From positions 62,001-126,000 of the forward strand of contig SCRF01000049.1 of the NCBI GenBank assembly GCA_004322005.1: a stretch of 64,000 nt of DNA, given 5' to 3'. The position numbers were made by a program, and so were the translations under genes. Shown piece by piece: positions 1-12,000 of this stretch (its first letter is position 1; each line of letters starts with the position of its first letter). This DNA is from Rhodanobacter sp. (lineage in GTDB: Bacteria > Pseudomonadota > Gammaproteobacteria > Xanthomonadales > Rhodanobacteraceae). Below the pieces are notes generated by a model. The model was given only the letters and a program-made list of their open reading frames with translations. It searched no databases and was not told where the DNA came from.

Positions 1-168
1 AAACTGGCCGTCCTTGTAGGCCTGGATGGTGACGTCGAACTGACCCTTCATCGAAGCGGTGCTGACTTCATCCTTGGTGCCGAAAAGATGGCAGCCGGAG
101 AGCAACAGCAGGCTGCCCAGCATGAGCGCGGCGGTGGCTCGCGACAGCAGAGTGGAAAAACGGATCAT
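1..168 (-). CDS. putative lipoprotein, partial (runs off left edge)
   Basis: Reverse-strand translation MIRFSTLLSRATAALMLGSLLLLSGCHLFGTKDEVSTASMKGQFDVTIQAYKDGQ; signal peptide with LSGC lipobox; open to the window edge. Confidence 0.7.
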   Translation of the reverse strand, partial: MIRFSTLLSRATAALMLGSLLLLSGCHLFGTKDEVSTASMKGQFDVTIQAYKDGQF

Positions 169-281
169 GCAGGTCTCCTGGCAATCGATCGGTGAATCAC
201 GGAAGTGTAACGCCGGCGCGTGGGATGGCGGCAATTGCGGCGTGCCGTCGTTCAGGCACGACGGCCCATCCGCACGCAACC

Positions 282-848
282 TCAGGTGCGCGGCAAGGTC
301 ACGCCCTGCTGGCCCTGGTATTTGCCGCCGCGGTCCTTGTAGCTGGTCTCGCACTCCTCGTCGGATTCGAGAAACAGCATCTGCGCCACGCCCTCGTTGG
401 CGTAGATCTTGGCGGGCAGCGGCGTGGTGTTGGAAAACTCCAGCGTCACGTGGCCCTCCCATTCCGGCTCCAGCGGCGTCACGTTGACGATGATGCCGCA
501 GCGCGCATAGGTGCTCTTGCCGAGGCAGATCGTCAGCACCTGGCGCGGAATGCGGAAGAACTCCACGGTGCGCGCCAGCGCGAACGAATTCGGCGGAATG
601 ATGCACACGTCCGCCTCGACATCGACGAAGCTCGACGGATCGAACGCCTTCGGATCGACGATGGTCGAGTTGATGTTGGTGAAGATCTTGAACTCGCGCG
701 CGCAGCGCACGTCGTAGCCGTAGCTGGAGGTGCCGTAGGACACCAGCTTGTTGCCGTCGCGCAGCTTGACCTGGCCCGGCTCGAACGGCTCGATCATGCC
801 GTGCTGCTCGGCCATGCGCCGGATCCACTTGTCGGGTTTGATGCTCAC
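282..848 (-). CDS. dcd: dCTP deaminase
   Basis: Starts at GTG ([26 protein letters not shown]...), 188 aa; [51 protein letters not shown] is characteristic of Dcd. Confidence 0.95.
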   Translation of the reverse strand: MSIKPDKWIRRMAEQHGMIEPFEPGQVKLRDGNKLVSYGTSSYGYDVRCAREFKIFTNINSTIVDPKAFDPSSFVDVEADVCIIPPNSFALARTVEFFRIPRQVLTICLGKSTYARCGIIVNVTPLEPEWEGHVTLEFSNTTPLPAKIYANEGVAQMLFLESDEECETSYKDRGGKYQGQQGVTLPRT

Positions 849-948
849 GCACACTCCGGTTCGATAGCGATGCCGCCCACGGGATCCGGGCGGCAAAACG
901 GCAAAAGTACAGGTCAAGGCGCCGCCGCGCCAGCACCGCCCTGTTTGG

Positions 949-1018
949 GTAGGAGCCCGCTGGCGGGCGATGCTTTTGCGTCACACCCGAAAAGCATCGC
1001 CCGCCAGCGGGCTCCTAC
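949..1018. repeat. REP/REPIN palindrome, subtype B (GTAGGAGCCCGCTGGCGGGCGATGC)
   Basis: Inverted arms gtaggagcccgctggcgggcgatgctttt / aaaagcatcgcccgccagcgggctcctac. Confidence 0.9.
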
Positions 1019-1049
1019 GGGCAGGTGCAAGGCACCAGATGCATCGGCA

Positions 1050-2144
1050 TCATGCCGACGGCGTGCCCTGCACCACGATCTTGCCCAGCCCCAGCGACTT
1101 GTTGCGGGGCTGGCGCGACAGGCGGCCGGCGGCATTGCGGGCGATCTCGCGGTAGCGTGCGGCGAGCTCCGAATCGGGCATCGCCGCCACGGTGGGGTTG
1201 CCGCTGTCGGCCTGCTCGCGGATGCGGATGTCCAGCGGCAGCGAGCCCAGGTACGGCACCCCGTACTGCGCCGCCATCCGCGCGCCGCCGCCCTCGCCGA
1301 AGATGTGTTCCTCGTGGCCGCAGTTCGAGCAGACATGGGTGGCCATGTTTTCCACGATGCCCAGCACCGGTACCTCGACCTTCTCGAACATCTTCAGTGC
1401 CTTGCGCGCATCCAGCAGGGCGATGTCCTGCGGCGTGGTGACGATCACCGCGCCGGCCACTGGCACTTTCTGCGACAGCGTGAGCTGGATGTCGCCGGTG
1501 CCCGGCGGCAGATCGACGATCAGGTAGTCGAGCTGTTCCCAGCGGGTGTCGCCGATCAGCTGCATCATCGCCTGGGTCACCATCGGGCCGCGCCAGATCA
1601 TCGGCGTGTCCTCCTCGACCAGAAAGCCGATCGACATCACCGGCATGCCGTGCGCCTGCATCGGGATGATGCTCTTGCCATCCGGCGAGGCCGGCTTGCC
1701 GTGCACGCCCAGCATCAGCGGCTGGCTGGGACCGTAGATGTCCGCGTCCATCACGCCGACCCTGGCGCCTTCGGCCTGCAGCGCCAGCGCCAGGTTGGCC
1801 GACACCGTGGACTTGCCCACGCCGCCCTTGCCGGAGGCCACCACGATGATGTTCTTCACCTCCGGCAGCGGCCCCAGCGTGCCCTGCACCTTGTGCACGT
1901 GAATGCGGCTGGCGATCGAGACGGCGGCCGACTCGATCGCCGGATCGGCCTCCAGCGCCTGGCGCACGCGTGCGGCCAGGCGGTCGGCCGCGCCGGCTGC
2001 CGGGTAGCCGAGCTGAAGATCCACCGACACCCGCGCGCCGTCCACGCCGATCGCGCGCACCGCCTCGGCCAGCGGCGCGCCGGTGTGGGTATCGATCAGT
2101 TCGCCAAGGATCTGGCGTACCAGGGCTTCGTTCGCCTGTGTCAT
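1050..2144 (-). CDS. mrp: Mrp/ApbC family iron-sulfur cluster carrier ATPase
   Basis: MTQANEALVRQILGELIDT...; deviant Walker A GKGGVGKSTVSANLA, DADIYGPSQP, CSNCG motif. Confidence 0.95.
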   Translation of the reverse strand: MTQANEALVRQILGELIDTHTGAPLAEAVRAIGVDGARVSVDLQLGYPAAGAADRLAARVRQALEADPAIESAAVSIASRIHVHKVQGTLGPLPEVKNIIVVASGKGGVGKSTVSANLALALQAEGARVGVMDADIYGPSQPLMLGVHGKPASPDGKSIIPMQAHGMPVMSIGFLVEEDTPMIWRGPMVTQAMMQLIGDTRWEQLDYLIVDLPPGTGDIQLTLSQKVPVAGAVIVTTPQDIALLDARKALKMFEKVEVPVLGIVENMATHVCSNCGHEEHIFGEGGGARMAAQYGVPYLGSLPLDIRIREQADSGNPTVAAMPDSELAARYREIARNAAGRLSRQPRNKSLGLGKIVVQGTPSA

Positions 2145-2360
2145 GTCGGCTCGGTGGTAGCGGGGACTGTCCATTATGCCAGCCCGCGAATACCCGGCCA
2201 GCTGATGCAGATCAGCCTCATGCCCGGGACCGGTGACATGGCGCTGCGCCGCCTGGCCGACCGCGCTCGGAGGCTTGCGGGAATTTCCGCAATGCAGCTT
2301 GACGCTCTGGCGAATCCTCGCCAGTCTCGCAACCATACGCTTTCGTACGGGAGTATCACC

Positions 2361-2825
2361 ATGAAGCAAGTGTTCCGCCTCACCCTCGCCGCCGGATTGC
2401 TGCTGGCCGCCGGCAGCGCCCTTGCCGCCAACGACACGCCGGCAGGCACTTGGAAAACCATCGACGACGTCACCCACCAGGCGAAGTCGATCGTGCAGAT
2501 CACCGAGAACAACGGCGAGTACCAGGCCACCATCGTCAAGCTGCTGAACCGCACCCCGGAAGCCATCGCCAGGGACGGCGAGCATCCGCTTTGCAGGAAG
2601 TGCGATGGCTCGCGCAAGAACAAGCCGATCGAAGGCCTGAACATCATGTGGGGCGTGACCAAGGACGACGACGTGTGGGATGGTGGCAAGATCCTCGATC
2701 CGAAGACCGGCAAGGTCTACAAGGTGAAACTTACCCTCAAGGACGGCGGCCAGAAGCTCGACGTCCACGGCTACATCGGCTTCGCCCTGCTCGGCCGCTC
2801 GCAGATCTGGGAACGCCAGCCGTAA
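2361..2825 (+). CDS. DUF2147-family secreted protein
   Basis: MKQVFRLTLAAGLLLAAGSALA signal peptide; GTWKTIDD...IVQITENNGEYQATIVK...GLNIMWG...WDGGKILDPKTGKVYKVKLTL pattern of DUF2147. Confidence 0.8.
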   Translation: MKQVFRLTLAAGLLLAAGSALAANDTPAGTWKTIDDVTHQAKSIVQITENNGEYQATIVKLLNRTPEAIARDGEHPLCRKCDGSRKNKPIEGLNIMWGVTKDDDVWDGGKILDPKTGKVYKVKLTLKDGGQKLDVHGYIGFALLGRSQIWERQP

Positions 2826-2845
2826 CCGCTGCCCGTGCAAGCATA

Positions 2846-2876
2846 CGAAAAAGGCGCGCTTCGGCGCGCTTTTTCG
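2846..2876 (+). terminator. Rho-independent terminator after the DUF2147 gene
   Basis: cgaaaaaggcgcgcttcggcgcgctttttcg hairpin with T tract. Confidence 0.75.
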
Positions 2877-2910
2877 TTGTGCGTGATGCTCCAAAACAGC
2901 CCCGATTCGC

Positions 2911-2987
2911 GTAGGAGCGCACCCTGTGCGCGAAAGCTTTTCGCCTGCGACCGAACAAAAGCTTTCGCGCACAGGGTGCGCTCCTAC
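2911..2987. repeat. REP/REPIN palindrome, subtype A (GTAGGAGCGCACCCTGTGCGCGAA)
   Basis: Perfect inverted arms gtaggagcgcaccctgtgcgcgaaagctttt / aaaagctttcgcgcacagggtgcgctcctac. Confidence 0.95.
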
Positions 2988-3075
2988 ACGTGGCTGGAAC
3001 CATGCCCGCTCAGGAGCGTCCGGGGATTTGGACGGCCATGCCATAATGCGCAGTCATTCCGGAATGTTGTCTGCC

Positions 3076-5202
3076 ATGCGCCGTCGCCTGCTCGTCACCC
3101 ACGCCCTGCCCTACGCCAATGGCCCGCTGCATCTGGGCCACATGCTGGGCTATATCCAGACCGACATCTGGGTGCGCGCGCAGCGGATGATGGGCAACGA
3201 GGTGGTTTTCGTCAGCGCGGACGACGCCCACGGCACGCCGATCATGCTGGCCGCCGAGAAGGCCGGCATGTCGCCGGAGGCTTTCATCGCGGGCATCCGC
3301 GCCGGCCATGAGGCGGACTTCACGGATTTCCATTTCAGCTTCGACCACTACCACACCACCCATTCGGACGAGAACCGCGAGCTGGCCTCGCTGATCTACA
3401 CGCGGCTGCGCGATGGCGGCCAGAGCGGCGACGCGAAAAATCAAACATATATCGCCAAGCGCAGCATCCAGCAGCTGTTCGATCCGGAAAAGCAGATGTT
3501 CCTGCCGGACCGCTACATCAAGGGCACCTGCCCGAACTGCGGCACGCCCGACCAGTACGGCGACAACTGCGAACATTGCGGCGCCACCTACGCGCCCACC
3601 GACCTGATCAACCCCACCTCGGTGATGTCCGGCGCCACCCCGGTACTGCGCGATTCGGAGCACTACTTCTTCGAGCTGGGCAAGTTCGAACCGCTGCTGC
3701 GCGACTGGTTCGCCGGCAAGTACTCGGACGGCAAGCCGGTAGCCAACAGCGGCGTGGTGGCCAAGCTGAAGGAGTGGCTGGACGGCGGCCTGAAGGACTG
3801 GGACATCTCGCGCGACGCCCCCTACTTCGGCTTTCCGATCCCCGATGCGCCGGGCAAGTTCTTCTACGTATGGCTGGATGCGCCGGTCGGCTACCTCGCC
3901 AGCTTCAAGGCGCTGTGCGACCGGCCCGGTTCGAGGCTGACGTTCGACGATTTCCTCGGTCCCGACAGCACCGCCGAGATGCATCACTTCATCGGCAAGG
4001 ACATCATCAACTTCCACGGCCTGTTCTGGCCGGCGATGCTGCACGGCGCGGGCTTGCGCACGCCCACCGCGCTGCACGTCAACGGCTACCTCACGGTGAA
4101 CGGCGCCAAGATGTCCAAGTCGCGCGGCACCTTCATCCAGGCGCGCACGTATCTCGATGCCGGCATCCATCCGGAATTCCTGCGCTACTACTTCGCCACC
4201 ATGCTGAGCGATGCGCCGGTCGACGTGGATCTGGACCTGAAGGCGTTCGAAGAGCGCGTCAACTCGCACCTGGTCGGCAAGTGGGTGAACATCGCCAGCC
4301 GCACCGCGGGCTTCGTGCACAAGTTCTTCGACGGCAAGCTGGCTGATCGTTTCGAGGAGGAGGAAGCCCGACGATGGCAGTGGCTGGTTTCACACCAGGC
4401 AAACGTGCCCGCACTGTACGACGAAGGCTCGTTTTCCGAAGTGGCCCGCACTTTCGTGATGATGGCCGATGAGGTCAATGCATATATCGCCGCGAAAGCG
4501 CCGTGGGTACTCGCCAAGGACGAGACCCGGCGCGATGAGCTGCATCAGGTGTGCTCGTTCGCGCTCAGTGCGTTTCGCCTGCTGTCCGGCATCCTCAAAC
4601 CGGTGCTGCCCGCCACCGTGGCAGCCGCCGAGCAATTCCTCGGCGCATCCATCGTCGACTTCGACGATGCCGGTCGCGCACTGCATGGCCACGCCATCAA
4701 CGCGTTCGAGCCGTTGCTCGGCCGCATCGACCCCAAGCGCATCGAGGCGATGGTCGAAGCCTCCAAGGAATCGATGGGCAGCGCCACCGATGCCGCACCC
4801 GCACCGATCAAGAAACCCAGGGAAACCAGCAAGCCCATGAGCGAAACCACCCCCGCCAGCGCCGAGACGGCCACCATCGGCATCGACGATTTCGCCAGGC
4901 TCGACCTGCGCATCGGCAAGGTCATCGCCTGCGAATTCGTGGAAGGCTCGGACAAGCTGCTGCGCTTCGAGCTCGACGGCGGCCCGCTGGGCAAGCGGCA
5001 GATCTTCTCGGGTATCCGCGCCGCCTACGGCGAACCGGAAAAACTGGTCGGCCGCAACGTGGTGTTCATCGCCAACCTGGCCCCGCGCAAGATGCGCTTC
5101 GGCCTGTCCGAAGGCATGATCCTGTCGGCCGGCGACGGCGGCAGCGACCTGTTCCTGCTCGACGCCGACCATGGCGCCAAGCCGGGCGCCACCGTGCGCT
5201 GA
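3076..5202 (+). CDS. metG: methionyl-tRNA synthetase with C-terminal tRNA-binding domain
   Basis: [34 protein letters not shown] (HLGH class I signature), Zn-binding CPNCG..CEHCG, KMSKSRG, C-terminal OB-fold tRNA-binding domain. Confidence 0.97.
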   Translation: MRRRLLVTHALPYANGPLHLGHMLGYIQTDIWVRAQRMMGNEVVFVSADDAHGTPIMLAAEKAGMSPEAFIAGIRAGHEADFTDFHFSFDHYHTTHSDENRELASLIYTRLRDGGQSGDAKNQTYIAKRSIQQLFDPEKQMFLPDRYIKGTCPNCGTPDQYGDNCEHCGATYAPTDLINPTSVMSGATPVLRDSEHYFFELGKFEPLLRDWFAGKYSDGKPVANSGVVAKLKEWLDGGLKDWDISRDAPYFGFPIPDAPGKFFYVWLDAPVGYLASFKALCDRPGSRLTFDDFLGPDSTAEMHHFIGKDIINFHGLFWPAMLHGAGLRTPTALHVNGYLTVNGAKMSKSRGTFIQARTYLDAGIHPEFLRYYFATMLSDAPVDVDLDLKAFEERVNSHLVGKWVNIASRTAGFVHKFFDGKLADRFEEEEARRWQWLVSHQANVPALYDEGSFSEVARTFVMMADEVNAYIAAKAPWVLAKDETRRDELHQVCSFALSAFRLLSGILKPVLPATVAAAEQFLGASIVDFDDAGRALHGHAINAFEPLLGRIDPKRIEAMVEASKESMGSATDAAPAPIKKPRETSKPMSETTPASAETATIGIDDFARLDLRIGKVIACEFVEGSDKLLRFELDGGPLGKRQIFSGIRAAYGEPEKLVGRNVVFIANLAPRKMRFGLSEGMILSAGDGGSDLFLLDADHGAKPGATVR

Positions 5203-5209
5203 GTCCGCG

Positions 5210-5812
5210 ATGACGCTGGCCGACCGCATCGATGCCCTGCTGCCGCAGACGCAGTGCGAGCAGTGCGGCTATCACGGCTGCCGGCCGTATGCCGAGGCGA
5301 TCGCGAATGGCGAAGCGCCGATCAATCAATGTCCGCCCGGCGGCGCCGCCGGCATCGCGAAACTGGCCGCGCTGCTGCAGCGACCGATCCTGCCGCTGAA
5401 TCCCGAGCATGGTGTGGAGAAGCCGCGCATGCTGGCCCGCATCGTCGAAGCCGACTGCATCGGCTGCACCAGGTGCATCCAGGCCTGCCCGGTCGATGCG
5501 ATCGTGGGCGCGTCGAAGCTGATGCACACCGTGCTGGCCGACGACTGCACCGGCTGCGAGCTGTGCGTGCCGGCCTGCCCGGTCGACTGCATCGTGCTGG
5601 AGCCGATGCCCGCCGTACAGATCGACGCGGCGCACGCCGACGCGGCACGGACGCACTTCCAGCGTCGCGAGGCGCGGCTGTGGCGCTGGCAAGCCGAGCG
5701 CGAAGCCGAACTCGCCGCACGCAAGGCCGCCGTCGACGGCGCCGCCCGGCACAATCCGGTGCTCGAAGCGCTGGCCCGGGCCAAAGCCAGGCAAGAGGAA
5801 CCGAAACCATGA
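5210..5812 (+). CDS. rnfB: RnfB-like electron transport protein (three Fe-S motif regions, no N-terminal TM helix)
   Basis: [30 protein letters not shown] then two CxxCxxCxxxCP ferredoxin motifs. Confidence 0.88.
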   Translation: MTLADRIDALLPQTQCEQCGYHGCRPYAEAIANGEAPINQCPPGGAAGIAKLAALLQRPILPLNPEHGVEKPRMLARIVEADCIGCTRCIQACPVDAIVGASKLMHTVLADDCTGCELCVPACPVDCIVLEPMPAVQIDAAHADAARTHFQRREARLWRWQAEREAELAARKAAVDGAARHNPVLEALARAKARQEEPKP

Positions 5813-6447
5813 AGCGCGCCGACGTGATCGAGCTGTTCCGCCGGCTGCGCGAACTCGATCCGCACCCCACCACCGAACTCGACTACAGCACGCCCTTCGA
5901 GCTGCTGATCTCGGTGGTGCTGTCCGCGCAGGCCACCGACGTGGGCGTGAACAAGGCAACCCGCAAACTGTATCCGGTCGCCAACACGCCGCGGTCCCTG
6001 CTCGATCTGGGCGAAGAAAACCTCAAGCGCTACATCGGCACGATCGGCCTGTTCAACGCCAAGGCGAAAAACGTGATCGCGCTGTGCCGGCTGCTGCTCG
6101 AACGGCACGACGGCGAGGTGCCGCGCAGCCGCGAGGCGCTGGAAGCGCTGCCCGGTGTCGGCCGCAAGACCGCCAACGTGGTGCTCAACACCGCGTTCGG
6201 CGAACCGACCATTGCGGTGGACACGCACATCTTCCGCGTCGCCAACCGCACTGGCCTGGCGCCGGGCAAGGACGTGCGCGCGGTCGAGGACAAGCTGGAG
6301 CAGGCGATCCCGGCCGAGTTCAAGCAGGACGCCCACCACTGGCTGATCCTGCACGGCCGCTACGTGTGCAAGGCGCGCAAACCCGACTGCCCGCACTGCG
6401 TGATCCGCGACCTTTGCCGCTACAAGGACAAGACCGTCGACCGCTGA
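5809..6447 (+). CDS. nth: endonuclease III
   Basis: [24 protein letters not shown]...[14 protein letters not shown] (HhH), C-terminal 4Fe-4S cysteines [21 protein letters not shown] overlap with rnfB. Confidence 0.97.
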   Translation: MKRADVIELFRRLRELDPHPTTELDYSTPFELLISVVLSAQATDVGVNKATRKLYPVANTPRSLLDLGEENLKRYIGTIGLFNAKAKNVIALCRLLLERHDGEVPRSREALEALPGVGRKTANVVLNTAFGEPTIAVDTHIFRVANRTGLAPGKDVRAVEDKLEQAIPAEFKQDAHHWLILHGRYVCKARKPDCPHCVIRDLCRYKDKTVDR

Positions 6448-6474
6448 CCGACCGGCATCCAGCCAACAAATCAT

Positions 6475-6510
6475 TTGCACCAAAGCAAAGCATTGTCCAT
6501 GATGGTGCAA
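6475..6510. promoter_or_regulatory. Inverted repeat TTGCACCA-N20-TGGTGCAA abutting the glnL start codon
   Basis: Perfect 8-bp arms (6475-6482, 6503-6510); half-sites resemble NtrC TGCACC/GGTGCA but spacing is much wider than the canonical site. Confidence 0.5.
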
Positions 6511-7517
6511 TGAACGGACAGGCATGGCGTGACTGGGCGGGACAGATGGCGACGGGCCTGGCCGTGGTCGATGCCGGCTTGTGCCTGCAATGGATCAACC
6601 CGGCGATGGCAGAGTGGCTGGAGCTCGGACCGCGCAGCGCGGTCGGCTATCCGCTGGGTTTGCTGCTGGGCGATCCGCAAGGCATCACGCAGGCCGAGCG
6701 GGTGTTGCGGGAACAACAGCCGATGCAGTGGCGCGGGGTCCCGCTGGTGGCGATCGGTGGCCGCACGACCATGGTGGACATCGCGGTACAGCCGCTTGCT
6801 GCTGGCCTGCTGCTGGAAGTGCATGCACTGGCCGCGGCCCTGTCGGAGGACTCGCCGTTGTCGGCCACGCTGCGCGGTTTTGCGCACGAGGTGAAGAATC
6901 CGCTGGCCGGCTTGCGCGGCGCGGCGCAGTTGCTGCAACGGCGGGTCGAGAACGAGGATCTGCAGGCACTGGCCGGGCTGATCATCGACGAGGCGGATCG
7001 GCTCACCACGCTGGCGAACCGGCTGCTGCATCATGACGGCGCGCCCCAGCTCGGCCCGGTCAACATCCACCATCTGCTGGAACGGCTCACCGACCTGCTG
7101 CTGGCCGAACCGGCGCCACCGCAAATGCGCCATGACTACGACCCCAGCGTGCCGGACCTGCAGGGCGACGCGGACCGGCTGCAGCAGGTGTTGCTCAATC
7201 TGGCGCGCAACGCGCTGCAGGCCGGCGCGCGCACGCTGACCTTGCGCACGCGGGTCGAGCATGCCGTACGCCTGGGCGAACGGATGTTGCGCACGGCGCT
7301 GCGGCTGGACGTGATCGACGACGGTGCCGGCGTGCCGGCGCATCTGCGCGACACCTTGTTCGAGCCGCTGGTGTCCGGCCGTGCCGACGGCACCGGCCTC
7401 GGCCTGGCACTGTCGCGCGAGATCGCGCACGAGCATGGCGGCGAACTGCGTTATGCCTGCCGCACCGGCGAGACGGTGTTCTCGCTGTACCTGCCGCTGG
7501 AGCGGACCCATGGCTGA
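6510..7517 (+). CDS. glnL: nitrogen regulation sensor histidine kinase NtrB/GlnL
   Basis: PAS-like N-terminus, H-box GFAHEVKNPLAGLRGAAQLL, N-box LLNLARNALQAGA, G-box DGTGLGLALSREIAHEHGG. Confidence 0.93.
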   Translation: MNGQAWRDWAGQMATGLAVVDAGLCLQWINPAMAEWLELGPRSAVGYPLGLLLGDPQGITQAERVLREQQPMQWRGVPLVAIGGRTTMVDIAVQPLAAGLLLEVHALAAALSEDSPLSATLRGFAHEVKNPLAGLRGAAQLLQRRVENEDLQALAGLIIDEADRLTTLANRLLHHDGAPQLGPVNIHHLLERLTDLLLAEPAPPQMRHDYDPSVPDLQGDADRLQQVLLNLARNALQAGARTLTLRTRVEHAVRLGERMLRTALRLDVIDDGAGVPAHLRDTLFEPLVSGRADGTGLGLALSREIAHEHGGELRYACRTGETVFSLYLPLERTHG

Positions 7518-7533
7518 CCGGAGTATTCCACCG

Positions 7534-7610
7534 GTAGGAGCGCACCCTGTGCGCGAAAGCCTTTCGCCGACATTCAAGCCAGGGCATTCGCGCACAGGGT
7601 GCGCTCCTAC
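7534..7610. repeat. REP/REPIN subtype A between glnL and glnG
   Basis: gtaggagcgcaccctgtgcgcgaaagc...gcattcgcgcacagggtgcgctcctac. Confidence 0.93.
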
Positions 7611-7622
7611 CCGGAGAAGGCC

Positions 7623-9002
<1,380 letters not shown>

Positions 9003-9009
9003 TCCACCT

Positions 9010-9080
9010 GTAGGAGCGCACCCTGTGCGCGAATGCTCTTGCAGCAGGGTGAAGAGCATCGCGCACAAGTGCGCTCCTAC
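9010..9080. repeat. REP/REPIN with divergent arms
   Basis: gtaggagcgcaccctgtgcgcgaatgctctt / aagagcatcgcgcacaagtgcgctcctac. Confidence 0.9.
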
Positions 9081-9092
9081 AGGTGCAGGGTG

Positions 9093-12000
9093 TCAGCCCA
9101 GTACCACGCGCAGCCGATGTGTCTGGCCGTCATCCGCCAGCGCGATCGCCGCGCCGGCATCGAGCGTCTGGCCGTCCATTTCCACGACGGCGATGCCGCG
9201 GCAGACTTGGTCGGGATTCTCGACGTCGATTTCATGAAGGGTGGCATGCTGCCGGCCGCGATACCGGTAGCTGATCCGGAAACCCGGCCAGTGTCGTGGA
9301 ATGCACGGGTCGAGATGCAGCCGATCGCCGCGCAGATGGAAGCCGAGCACCGCTTCCAGCCCGGCGCGATACAACCAGGCGGCCGAGCCGGTGTACCAGG
9401 TCCAGCCGCCGCGGCCCACGTGCGGCGCCACCGAATAGACGTCCGCACTGACCACGTACGGCTCGACCTTGTAACGCGCGACCGCCTCGGCGCTGTCGCT
9501 GTGGCGGATCGGGTTGAGCAGATCGAACAGGCCGGCGGCGCGTTCGCCGTCGCCGAGCCCGGCCCAGGCGAAGATCGACCAGACCGCGCCATGCGTGTAC
9601 TGCCCGCCATTCTCGCGCACGCCCGGCGGATAGCCCTTGATGTAACCCGGGTTCTCGGCGCCGTCCTGGTCGAACGGCGGGGTGAACAGCCGGGCCAGCC
9701 GGTGCTCGTGGTCGACCAGCAGGCGATCGACCGACGCCATTGCGGTGGCCGCGTGCTGCCGATCCGCGGCGCCGGCGATGACGCTCCACGACTGCGCGAT
9801 GGTGTCGATCCGGCACTGGTCGCTTTGCTGCGAACCGAGCGGGCTGCCGTCGTCGTAATAGCCGCGGCGATACCACTGGCCGTCCCACGCCTGCTCCAGC
9901 GCCTGGCGCAGCTCGGCCGCATGGCGGCGCCAGGTGCCGGCACGCGCGCCGTCGTCACGCTGTTCGGCGACCGGCGCGAACGCCTCGATCGCGCTCAGCA
10001 GGAACCAGCCCAGCCAGCTGCTTTCGCCGCGTCCGCCGGCGCCGACCGCATTCATGCCGTCGTTCCAGTCGCCGGTGCCGATCAGCGGCAGGCCGTGTTC
10101 GCCGCACCCCAGGCTGGAATCGATCGCCCGCGCGCAGTGCTCGTACACCGACACCTGGACGTCCGAGGCCTTCGGCTGGAAGAACGCGTCGGTGGCATCG
10201 TCGGGAATCGCCTGGCCTTGCAGGAACGGCAGCATTGCGTCCAGCACCGCCCGGTCGCCGCTGACGTTGACATAGTGCATCGCCACGAAGGCCAGCCAGA
10301 TCCGATCGTCGCGAATCCGGGTGCGGATGCCCTGCCCGCCGGGCGGCAGCCACCAGTGCTGCACGTCGCCTTCGGCGAACTGGCGGCCGGCGGCGCGCAG
10401 CAGGTGCTCGCGGGCGAGGTCGGGCCGGCTCACGCACAATGCCATCACGTCCTGCAACTGGTCGCGGTAGCCATAGGCGCCGCTGGCCTGGTAGTAGGCG
10501 GTGCGCGCCCACAGGCGGCAGGCGGTGACCTGATACAGCAGCCAGTCGTTGAGCAGGATGTCCATCGCGCGATCGGGTGTGCGCACCTGTACCGTATCCA
10601 GCAGGCCGTTCCACTGCGCGGCGACGTCGCGCAGCACGCGGTCGATATCGGTGGCACGATACTGTTCGACCAGCGCCTGGGCGGCGGCTTCATCGTCGGC
10701 ATCGCCGAGCAGGAACAGCAGATCGATCTGCGTCCGGGGCGGCAGTTCGATGCGCGTCAGCAGCGCGGCGCAGGGATCGAGTCCGGCGCCGAGCCGGCCG
10801 GACAGCGGGGTGTTGTCGAGCAGCGCCGCCGGGTGCGCCACGCTGCCCAGCGCGCCGAGCAGTTCGGCGCGATCGCCGCTGAGCGAATGCTGCGCGCCGG
10901 CCAGGTCGAAGAACGCCACGCGCCCGTCGAAACCGGCGCGCCAGCGGTTGCGCGCGAACACGGCACCGCTGCCCTCGTCGCGCGAGGTGAGCACGAACGG
11001 CGCCGGCGTACTGCCGTTGGCGCCCAACGCCCACTCCACATAACCGGTCACCGACAGCCGGCGGGTGCGGCTGGAACGATTGCGCAGGCGCAGGCGCGAC
11101 AGCTTCAGCGTATCGGCGATCGGCACGCACTGGGTCAGCTCCAGTTCGATGCCGTGCGCGTCGGTGTCGAAACGGCTCCAGCCCTTGCCGTGGGTAACCC
11201 GATAGCGTGCACCGGCGGCCCGGATCGGTGCGGCGGTGGCGCTCCACAGCGCGCCGTTGTCCTCGTCGCGCAGATAGATCACGTCATGCGGCATGTCGCT
11301 GACCGGATCATTCGGCCACGGCGTCAGCGGATTCTGCTGGCTGTTCTGCGACCAGGCGTAGCCGCCGCCCTCGGCACCGACGATGAAGCCGAAGGCGGGA
11401 TTGGCGATCACGTTGACCCACGGCGCGGGAACCGGACGCTCGTTGTCGAGCTCGATCCGGTACGCGCGTCCGTCGTCGACGAAGCCGCCGTGGCCGTTGG
11501 CGAACTCCAGCGTGTCGGCATCCACCGGGCTGGCATCGGCCGCAACGCTGGTGCGGATCGCGGCCGGCACCGGCGCCGCCACATGGCCCGGCCCGGCTGC
11601 CCGGGCAGGCGCCGCGGCGTCCAGCACCAGCCGGGCCACCGTCAGCAGGCCGTCGCGCAGATCCTCGCCGATGCTGTCGTCGCGCAGGCAGAACAGCTCG
11701 GCGCGGGGTGCCGTGCCATCGGGTTTCAGTTGCTCCTGCTGGGCGCGCACGCGCGGCTCGAGTGCCTGTTGCAGCGTGTCGCCGGCCTCGCCGGCAGGCA
11801 TGTTGAGCAGGACCACGTCGAACGCCAGCTGCCGGCTGCGCCACCAGCGCTGGGCCAGCAGCAACTGGTCCAGCTGCGCCAGTCCGGCGTGCCCGTGCAG
11901 GCACAGCAGGGCGATCGGGCGATCGCCGGAAATTCCCGCGGCCCACAAGGTCGGCGCGCCGCCATGGCCGCGCGCCAGCTGCGCCGGCGCGGCGCGCTGG

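Noticed and set aside
192-2825. 877-aa plus-strand ORF covering dcd and mrp
   Set aside because: Shadow ORF in high-GC DNA: low-complexity R/A/H-rich translation antisense to recognisable dcd and mrp; only its C-terminal end (from 2361) is the real DUF2147 gene.
6475-6510. Canonical NtrC enhancer site
   Set aside because: Half-sites match but spacing (22 nt between TGCACC and GGTGCA) is far from the usual ~5 nt; kept only as an inverted-repeat observation. No -24/-12 promoter recognised.
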